Positions 58,271 through 64,000 of a stretch of DNA of 64,000 nt are shown piece after piece. Location of the stretch: assembly GCA_001898035.1 (NCBI GenBank), contig MKRX01000005.1, positions 272,541 through 336,540 on the forward strand. The letters run 5' to 3'. How positions within the stretch are numbered: the first letter of the stretch is position 1; each line of letters starts with the position of its first letter. The DNA is from Armatimonadetes bacterium 55-13 (lineage in GTDB: Bacteria; Armatimonadota; Fimbriimonadia; Fimbriimonadales; Fimbriimonadaceae). The position numbers were made by a program, and so were the translations under genes. Under the pieces are notes generated by a model. The model did not search any database. It was not told where the DNA came from and saw only the letters and a list, made by a program, of their open reading frames with translations.

Positions 58271-58864
58271 ATGGCTAAGAAAGATAAAGATCAGAACGAG
58301 GGCGCCGTCACGACTCTGCCGAAGCCTCGCCTTCGCGAGAAGTACGCAAAGGAAGTCGCTCCGAAGCTCAAAGAGCAGTTCGGCTACAAGTCCGTAATGC
58401 AGATCCCAAAGTTGGACAAGATTGTCATCAACATGGGCACCGGAACCGGTGACAAGGATCCGAAGCATCTCGAAAACTCGCTTCGAGACATGACGCTCAT
58501 CGCGGGCCAGAAGCCCGTGGTCACCACCGCCAAGAAGGCTATCTCGAACTTCAAACTTCGAGAAGGCATGAAGGTTGGTTGTAAGGTCACCCTGCGCGGC
58601 GATCGAGCCTATCACTTCTTTGACAAGCTGGCGACGGTTGTTCTGCCTCGAATCCGAGACTTCCAGGGCCTTTCCCCCAAGTCTTTCGATGGCCGCGGTA
58701 ACTACGCCCTTGGTCTGAAGGAGCAGCTGGTTTTCCCTGAGATCCCCTACGACACCTTTGATCGAATTCGCGGTATGGATGTTGTCATCTGTACAACGGC
58801 GAAGAACGATGAAGAGGCTCGCGTCTTCTTGAAGGCGATGGGACTCCCGCTTCGCGAGAAGTAA
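58271..58864 (+). CDS. rplE: 50S ribosomal protein L5
   Basis: 197 residues: [90 protein letters not shown]5 binds 5S rRNA. It is the last ribosomal gene here: rpsN, rpsH, rplF and the rest of the spc operon do not follow. Confidence 0.98.
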   Translation: MAKKDKDQNEGAVTTLPKPRLREKYAKEVAPKLKEQFGYKSVMQIPKLDKIVINMGTGTGDKDPKHLENSLRDMTLIAGQKPVVTTAKKAISNFKLREGMKVGCKVTLRGDRAYHFFDKLATVVLPRIRDFQGLSPKSFDGRGNYALGLKEQLVFPEIPYDTFDRIRGMDVVICTTAKNDEEARVFLKAMGLPLREK

Positions 58865-58881
58865 GAACAAAGAAATTCGAT

Positions 58882-58920
58882 AAAGCCCGGTGAGGTCTTT
58901 GACCTTGCCGGGCTTTTTTT
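58882..58920 (+). terminator. Terminator after rplE
   Basis: AAAGCCCGG...CCGGGCTTT with an inner AGGTC/GACCT helix and a following T run (7 T), 17 bases after the stop. Confidence 0.93.
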
Positions 58921-58937
58921 GTTGATCGATTGGATAC

Positions 58938-59918
58938 CTATGGAGGGGGGATACCTATGGAGGTTAGGGTGCTTAACGCTTCGTTAAGTCTGGCTTCGTG
59001 GGGGCCGGTCAGGAGGTGGTAGGGGCGGTGAGTTTCGGTTAGGCGGTCGATGAAGAGATCGTGCATCCAGTGGCGGATGTGTTCTCCGTCTCGGTAGCCG
59101 TCTTGTTCGAAGGGAATGTTGACGTCGGTTAGGAAGTACAGGGCGTAGGGGCGGTCTTTGGGTACTGCTTCGACGGTCTCGGACCTCCGGTCCATGTAAC
59201 GCTGGAACCAGAGGGAAGTGGCGAAGGCGTCGGTGTCACAGAAGAGGACCCGATTGGCGGTGCGAGCGGCTATGTCTTCTCTCCTGGACTGTTCGGTGGC
59301 GATGTGGACGAATTCGTCTTCGGTCCAATGCTCTTCTTCTCCCTTGCGCATCTTCTCAATCCAGTATTCGCGGCCATATTCAGGGACCCAATCGGTTTGA
59401 TAGCGCTCGGCGAGGGCTTGGGCCAAGGTGGTGGTGCCAGAGGATTCGGCGCCAAGCACGCAGATTCGTTTGACGAAGTGAGCGCGGACGCAAGGGGCGA
59501 GGAAGTTCAGGTGCTCGTGGGGATTGCTACGGATGAGCGTTCCTGAGCAGGGAACAGCTTCGCGTGCTTTGTCGACTAAGACGTGATCGCAACCCAGGAA
59601 CCGCGAGTAGGGCCCCCCATAGTCCTCAGAGGTGAAAACAACGTCCGGACTTTTTCCCAGAACCCGCTTCGTATTCTCTGCCCAGAGATAGGAATCGTCG
59701 TCCGGCAAATCGTCATGAATAAGGAGAATCTCGCAGTCCGGGTGAATTTCTTCTAGCCAATCAGCGCGAAGTCGGCCATCCACGCCATACTCCGGCCGAT
59801 CGCAGATCATCACCGTGAGTCGATCCACTTGAGATCGGGCCGTGTCGATCAGAAACTTGTGGCCGAGGTGGGGAGGCAGAAACTTGCCGATAACAAGGCC
59901 GTGGTTCCACCTAGGCAA
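58938..59918 (-). CDS. NadR-like NMN adenylyltransferase / nicotinamide riboside kinase
   Basis: 326 residues. N-terminal nucleotidyltransferase domain: GKFLPPHLGHKFLIDTA (GxFxPxHxGH) at 11-27. C-terminal kinase domain with P-loop GAESSGTTT (156-164) and YGREYW. The domains together convert nicotinamide riboside to NMN and NAD; the E. coli helix-turn-helix is absent. The P-loop has Thr where Walker A normally has Lys; I recall this variant in other NadR relatives. TTG start overlapping the pnuC stop, supporting coupling. Confidence 0.9.
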   Translation of the reverse strand: MPRWNHGLVIGKFLPPHLGHKFLIDTARSQVDRLTVMICDRPEYGVDGRLRADWLEEIHPDCEILLIHDDLPDDDSYLWAENTKRVLGKSPDVVFTSEDYGGPYSRFLGCDHVLVDKAREAVPCSGTLIRSNPHEHLNFLAPCVRAHFVKRICVLGAESSGTTTLAQALAERYQTDWVPEYGREYWIEKMRKGEEEHWTEDEFVHIATEQSRREDIAARTANRVLFCDTDAFATSLWFQRYMDRRSETVEAVPKDRPYALYFLTDVNIPFEQDGYRDGEHIRHWMHDLFIDRLTETHRPYHLLTGPHEARLNEALSTLTSIGIPPP

Positions 59919-60573
59919 AGACCGGTTCCTCTTGTTTGGCCAAGGTTTCCCGCCACTCCTTTAAACCGGCAAAGCACATTCCGATGAAGATGGCGTAAAG
60001 AGCCGCCGTCAGATAGAGCCCCTTGTGGATGTAAAGGCCGATGGAGATGATATCCATCACAATCCACACGATCCAGTTCTCGATGTACTTCTTCGTAAGC
60101 ATAAACTGAGCGATGAGGCTCATTGCTGTGATCAACGCGTCCAGAAGCGGCGCAGAGTCTTCGATACTCTTGAAGTAATACGTTCCCCCCGTCGTCGCGC
60201 CGAGTCCAATGATCGTGAGGATGACGACGACGTAACCCGGCGTCCGGCTAATTTGGAGCTTGGTATGGCCACGACCGCCAAAGAGCCACATGTACCAGCC
60301 GAGGAAACCCAAGATGGCGAACATGATCTGAAGCGTCATGTCCCCCCACAGCTTCTGTTCGAGAAACAAGACAAAGAAGAAGATGTTGTTCGCAATCCCG
60401 ATCGGCCAGTTCCAAATGTTCTCCTTGACCGTCAGCCACACACACAGAGCGCCTGTGATGAAGGCGAGGTCCTCGGTGGGCGTGAATGGAAGGAGTTTTG
60501 AATAGGAGCCAATGAGCAGGACGATTGAGGCGAAGGTGAAGACGAGGGTGAAGATCAGGGTTTGTCGCCGCAA
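59911..60573 (-). CDS. pnuC: Nicotinamide riboside transporter PnuC
   Basis: 220 residues with about seven membrane segments. Signature ENIWNWPIGIANNIFFFVLFLEQKLWGDMTLQ and WYMWLFGG. It imports nicotinamide riboside by facilitated diffusion trapped by phosphorylation, so the overlapping NadR-like kinase gene is the expected partner. TTG start by the reading frame. No NAD riboswitch or obvious operator is seen upstream. Confidence 0.94.
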   Translation of the reverse strand: MRRQTLIFTLVFTFASIVLLIGSYSKLLPFTPTEDLAFITGALCVWLTVKENIWNWPIGIANNIFFFVLFLEQKLWGDMTLQIMFAILGFLGWYMWLFGGRGHTKLQISRTPGYVVVILTIIGLGATTGGTYYFKSIEDSAPLLDALITAMSLIAQFMLTKKYIENWIVWIVMDIISIGLYIHKGLYLTAALYAIFIGMCFAGLKEWRETLAKQEEPVFA

Positions 60574-60642
60574 GGTTGCGCTAGATTACCGAATGACGGG
60601 CATGGCTGATGGCCAACGCAACCTACAATAGATGAGGCGTTT

Positions 60643-61014
60643 ATGGTCGGCGTAATTCGGCAAATTGACGTTTTCTGCACTAACTTGGATAAGTCCAAGT
60701 GGCGTGAGCTTGATTTGTATTACCTACGCCTTTTGGAACTCCGGATGCCGGTGGACTTGGATCGACACTTTTTTCTCCCCTCGGAGCCTGAGCTTGGAGA
60801 CCATATTGTCCTTGGGGATGTTAGTGACTCGATGGTCCGTCTCTTTCCTGAGAAGATGCGGCAAGGAAACATGGTGACTTTTCCCATTGAGGGGCGGACG
60901 GAATATGACACGGGGTACCTGCAACGGATTGAGATCGATGACCTGGGGGTCTTTTGCGATGTCATTGAGGTTTTGATGAATTATTTGGAATTCGAGATGT
61001 GCGCTTTGCCGTAG
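60643..61014 (+). CDS. Protein of unknown function
   Basis: 123 residues, cytoplasmic, acidic, with IRQIDVFCTNLDKSKWRELDLYYLRLLELRMP and a C-terminal helix (DVIEVLMNYLEFEM). No signal peptide or known motif. Divergent from pnuC. Its codon use differs little from neighbours. Confidence 0.6.
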   Translation: MVGVIRQIDVFCTNLDKSKWRELDLYYLRLLELRMPVDLDRHFFLPSEPELGDHIVLGDVSDSMVRLFPEKMRQGNMVTFPIEGRTEYDTGYLQRIEIDDLGVFCDVIEVLMNYLEFEMCALP

Positions 61015-61063
61015 GTGGCGTTAGGCCTTGGGAGTTAAGGCGGAGCTTGTAGGCGGTTACTTA

Positions 61064-61140
61064 CTGTGGCTGGGCGCAAGACGCAGCCCCTTTGGTGGTT
61101 GTTAAGTGTGTGGCGAGGTTCTGAAGTGCTGAGCGGCCAC
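61064..61140. repeat. Diverged copy of the 400-bp repeat junction
   Basis: GGCTGGGCGCAAGACGCAGCCCCTTTGG... resembles the unit junction at 62450-62485 (GACTGGGCGCCAGACGCAACCCCTTTGG...), including the GGCGAGGTNC segment shortly after. It lies before the 61.2-kb gene, so this gene is flanked by related repeats. The remainder of 61015-61233 shows no gene. Confidence 0.6.
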
Positions 61141-61233
61141 CCAGGAACTCACTAAAGGTTTTGCCTGCTTCGATCATCTCGTATATCTTCTATTGAATCG
61201 TGGATCTGCGGGTGAGGATTGATAGGGCGAGTG

Positions 61234-62022
61234 ATGGATATGGAAGGTTTTGAGAAAGAACTCTTAACCTGTTTAGAAGCTCTTTGGCAGAAGATTCAGA
61301 TGGTGCAGGAGGAAGAGCGAACGGCTACGACTCGTGACTTCGAGCGTCGATTGAAGGTGTCTCTGGAAAATCTCCAGTCTCGCAAAGTCGGCCGGTGGGG
61401 TAAAGGAGTACCGTCACCCTACTACTTGGATGGTCAGCTGACAGAGACCTCAATAACAGGGATGGCACTTGGCGAATTGATGCCCCAGGATGAGTGGCTG
61501 TCCTTGACTCAGAGGATTGGCGGTCTGGAAACGACCTTAAGAATGCTTCACAGGCTGTCTTTGACTCCATCGAAAAAGCAAGCAACTCAGCCACCTCGTC
61601 GCCGGCGATGGATTCATACGCGTGAGGAATTGGCGACGTTAAGAATCGAGGCCGAACTTGCGGTCGTGATTGAGCATCTGCATGATTTCCTTACGCCTGA
61701 TATTGACTTGTCAGAGCAAGGGAAATCGCTGGCATTCTGCCTGGGGATTCTGGGCAGGGCTGACTCAAACCTCTTTATGCGTCGACCCTCCCTCCGGATC
61801 TTTACGAGAAGTGGGGAAGAGCCATACTACCTCCGAGAGCAGGTGTTTGGAGATGAAGGCTTAGGGCACCTGCGAAAGTTGTTAGGCGGGCCAAACTCGG
61901 GGCCCCCGCCTGAGGTCTTGATCCAGGAAGGAAGAGCACTGGAAGAGGTGTTGATCTCTCGACACCGGCTTTTGGATGGTTTGAGATCAATTCCTTCTCA
62001 TCAAACGAAGAGTTTGGATTGA
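61234..62022 (+). CDS. Protein of unknown function, flanked by repeats
   Basis: 262 residues from ATG 61234. Mostly helical: an N-terminal coiled-coil-like segment (FEKELLTCLEALWQKIQMVQEEERTATTRDFERRLK), a Pro/Arg-rich linker (KKQATQPPRRRRW) and a helical C-terminal half. No catalytic motif recognised. Lower GC and codon use than the ribosomal genes, with repeat copies on both sides, hint at an accessory gene; this is inference. Confidence 0.55.
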   Translation: MDMEGFEKELLTCLEALWQKIQMVQEEERTATTRDFERRLKVSLENLQSRKVGRWGKGVPSPYYLDGQLTETSITGMALGELMPQDEWLSLTQRIGGLETTLRMLHRLSLTPSKKQATQPPRRRRWIHTREELATLRIEAELAVVIEHLHDFLTPDIDLSEQGKSLAFCLGILGRADSNLFMRRPSLRIFTRSGEEPYYLREQVFGDEGLGHLRKLLGGPNSGPPPEVLIQEGRALEEVLISRHRLLDGLRSIPSHQTKSLD

Positions 62023-62058
62023 TGGATGAGACTGGCTCAACACTGCCCTTTGCTATCT

Positions 62059-62964
62059 GACGCAACCCCTTTGGGGTTGTTAATTTTTGGGGCGAGGTAC
62101 CAGGGTAGGATCCGCTTTGCGTCTCCAACCCTTCGCTACTTGACTGAATCCCTTTGGGATTCGGTCTAATCTGCGGACAGCGCACTCAGTGCTACGTTCG
62201 GACCCACTTAGGGGTATCGGGCGGGAGTGATCGGCTGGCGGAACTGCTCTTTAGCGTTCTGTATTTCCTAGGGGTGGTTATCGCCTCAACGCTGGGAGTG
62301 TTGAGGCGCTATTTTGGGTTGCGTTTTGGCGAAGGCACGGAACCTTCGGCTACAAGACCTTTCGGTCTTAGGCGGCGAGCGTGGTTTCGCTCGGTGATCA
62401 GCGCGGGACTCCTTCAGCGACTACATTTTGCCGGTGGCCATCTGTGGGACTGGGCGCCAGACGCAACCCCTTTGGGGTTGTTTATTAGGGCGAGGTACCA
62501 GGGTAGGAGCCGCTTTGCGACTCCAACCCCTCGCTACTAGACGGAATCCCTTTGGGATTCGGTCTAATCTGCGGAAAGCGCACTCAGTGCAACGTGCGGA
62601 CCCACTTAGGGGTATCGGGCGAGAGTGAGCGGCTGGCGGAACTGCCCTTTAGCGCTCTGTATTTCCTAGGCGAGTGGTTATCGCCTCAACGCTGCGAGTG
62701 TTGACGCGCTATTTTGGTTTGCGCTTTGGCGAAGGCACGGAACCTTCGGCTACAAGACCTTTTGATCTTAGGCGGTGAGAGTGGTTTCGCTCGGTGATCA
62801 GCGCGGGACCCCTTCAGCGACTAGATTTTGCCGGTGGCTGTCCGTGGGACTGGGCGCCAGACGCAACCCCTTTGGGGTTGTTAATTTTTGGGGCGAGGTA
62901 CCAGGGTAGGAGCCGCTTTGCGTCTCCAACCCTTCGCTACTTGATGGAATCCCTTTGGGATTCG
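62059..62964. repeat. Tandem array of about 400-bp hairpin-rich repeats (2.3 copies)
   Basis: Copies at 62059-62459, 62460-62859 and a partial one at 62860-62964. The first two agree at roughly nine of ten positions by eye. Each unit holds short palindromes: AACCCCTTTGGGGTT, GAATCCCTTTGGGATTC and AAGACCTTTCGGTCTT (decayed to TTTTGATC in copy 2). Open frames across the array are not coding: the copies differ by indels. 62965-63090 has a last degenerate ACCCTTGTGGGGTTG and no gene. Confidence 0.88.
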
Positions 62965-63090
62965 TTCTTCCTGCGCATTAACGCAAGTAGGAAGTCGGAA
63001 CCCTTGTGGGGTTGCTCATTTGGCCAGGCTGGGACAAGAAGATGAGTTTGGGGTGGTGAATTGCGGGGGATGCTAGCGTAAGCTCTTGGG

Positions 63091-63891
63091 GTGACGGCGA
63101 TTCGGAAGTGGCGGGCGGTGTTTGGGATTTATTTCCAGGACGGACTGGCGTATCGTGCGAGTGGGTTGATTTGGATCATCACGGACCTCGTGACGGCGGT
63201 GACGATGCCGTTGGTTTGGGCGAAGGCGACTTCTAATACGGGGATGATTGGCGGGTTTTCTCGGAGCGATTTTGTGCTCTATTATCTCTGCCAGTTGCTT
63301 CTTGGTTCGTTTATCACCTCTCACATCATGTGGGAAGTGGCGATGGAGATCAAGGAGGGGCAGTTTTCGACGCAACTGGTGCGGCCAATGTCTTTCTACC
63401 AGTTCACGTTTTTTCGGAACCTCTCGTGGAGGATCATTCGGACGGGGCTGTTCTTTCCGTTCTTTTTGATCTTGCTGTGGGCGTACCGCGGGTACTTGGG
63501 CGAGGCGCACGTGACAGTGGGTTGGACATTTTGGGCGTCGGTGATCATGGGACATCTGGTGAGCTTCACCTTTGTGACGATGATGGCGATGCTGGCGCTA
63601 TTCACCCAGGAAGTGATGTCGATTTTCGAGCTGTACTACGTGCCGATGCTCTTCCTCTCCGGGCAACTCTTTCCGATTGCGGTCTTGCCGGACTGGGCGA
63701 CGGCGCTGGCGAAGTGGTTCCCGTTCTACTACACCACAGGCGCCCCGACGGAGATCCTTATTGGATGGGTAAGCGGGGATGCGGCTCTACACTTGCTGGG
63801 GATGCAGTCGGTGTGGATTGTGTTCTGCTTCTTAATGGCGAAGGTGCTCTGGGCGAAAGGCTTGAAGCATTACACAGGCGTTGGCATGTAG
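63091..63891 (+). CDS. ABC-2 family transporter permease
   Basis: 266 residues with six predicted membrane helices; N-terminal FGIYFQDGLAYRASGLIWIITDLVTAVTMPLVWAKA, GQFSTQLVRPMSFYQFTFFRNLSWRI, and LSGQLFPIAVLPDWATALAKWFPFYYTTGAPTEILIG are typical of the DUF990/ABC-2 permeases that act in pairs with an ATPase. The ATPase and second permease are not in the window and may lie to the right. GTG start at 63091. The transported substrate is unknown. Confidence 0.85.
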   Translation: MTAIRKWRAVFGIYFQDGLAYRASGLIWIITDLVTAVTMPLVWAKATSNTGMIGGFSRSDFVLYYLCQLLLGSFITSHIMWEVAMEIKEGQFSTQLVRPMSFYQFTFFRNLSWRIIRTGLFFPFFLILLWAYRGYLGEAHVTVGWTFWASVIMGHLVSFTFVTMMAMLALFTQEVMSIFELYYVPMLFLSGQLFPIAVLPDWATALAKWFPFYYTTGAPTEILIGWVSGDAALHLLGMQSVWIVFCFLMAKVLWAKGLKHYTGVGM

Positions 63892-63925
63892 CCCTGGAGG
63901 GCTCAAGTGCTAGGGTTCCTTTGGA

Positions 63926-64000
63926 GGGCGTTGGGCGTTGGGCGTTGGGCGTTGGGCGTTGGGCGTTGGGCGTTGGGCGTTGGGCGTTGGGCGTTGGGCG
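63926..64000. repeat. Heptanucleotide tandem repeat (GGGCGTT)n
   Basis: At least 10.7 perfect copies of GGGCGTT, continuing past the right edge. It starts 35 bases after the permease stop. The 7-bp period shifts reading frames when copies change. Its true length is unknown. Confidence 0.97.

Noticed and set aside
61219..61233. Five-codon extension of the 61.2-kb protein from a TTG
   Set aside because: The ATG at 61234 is a more usual start and no ribosome site favours the TTG.
62154..62540. Open frames across the 62-63 kb repeats
   Set aside because: They run through palindromic repeats, are not kept in the same frame between copies, and have no protein-like features.
62059..64000. CRISPR array
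   Set aside because: Repeat units are 400 bp or 7 bp with no spacers, and no cas genes are present.

Overview
The window is one contiguous, gene-dense bacterial chromosome segment of moderately high GC made almost entirely of housekeeping genes. No phylum marker is decisive. The combination of a prepilin-type protein with the H-X9-DG tail, HspR with a CbpA-type DnaJ, a FusA2-type EF-G paralogue, many TTG/GTG starts and strongly fragmented ribosomal operons fits Armatimonadota (Fimbriimonadia-like). That placement is inference.

Layout. 1-4 kb (mostly minus strand): N-terminal part of an acyl-CoA dehydrogenase, a Gly-rich lipoprotein, a SARP/BTAD-TPR regulator and a CAU tRNA, probably Ile2. 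4-6 kb: lepB, rplS and trmD. 6.1-12.5 kb: a plus-strand run gcvH-gcvPA-gcvPB-murI-alr-lplA-mscL; its last four genes overlap by a few bases. 12.6-16.1 kb (minus): primary sigma factor, cysteine desulfurase and sucD. 16.2-18.6 kb: a c-di-AMP (ydaO/yuaA-class) riboswitch, a long structured linker, then hisB-hisH-hisA. 19.1-27.9 kb: rpoB and rpoC, with a palindrome between them and an insertion in the beta-prime trigger loop. 28-33.5 kb: esterase, HspR-DnaJ operon under a HAIR-like operator, HDOD protein and a second EF-G. 33.7-39.1 kb: a LacI-regulated locus with a pseudopilin, a small lipoprotein, a GH99-like protein and two related secreted proteins, one decayed. 39-44.6 kb: D-2-hydroxyacid dehydrogenase, ATP-grasp enzyme, zinc-ribbon protein, lysS and a fasciclin protein.

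44.7-58.9 kb carries the str/S10/spc ribosomal genes, broken into separately controlled units: rpsL-rpsG, fusA, tuf, rpsJ, and rplC-rplD-rplW-rplB-rpsS-rplV-rpsC-rplP-rpmC-rpsQ-rplN-rplX-rplE. Four of these units (rpsL-rpsG, fusA, tuf, rplC-rplE) have a readable sigma-A-type promoter and a structured leader; rpsJ has no assigned promoter. The last unit stops at a terminator after rplE. 58.9-60.6 kb: an NAD-salvage pair, NadR-like and PnuC. 60.6-64 kb is accessory: two unknown proteins, a tandem array of about 400-bp hairpin-rich repeats, an ABC-2 permease, and a (GGGCGTT)n heptamer tract running off the right edge.

Most notable are the c-di-AMP riboswitch upstream of a histidine gene with a complementary switching segment about 330 nt downstream, the 400-bp hairpin repeats, the RpoC trigger-loop insertion, the structured leaders of the split ribosomal operons, and secreted proteins that carry a pseudopilin-like H-X9-DG tail without the prepilin N-terminus.
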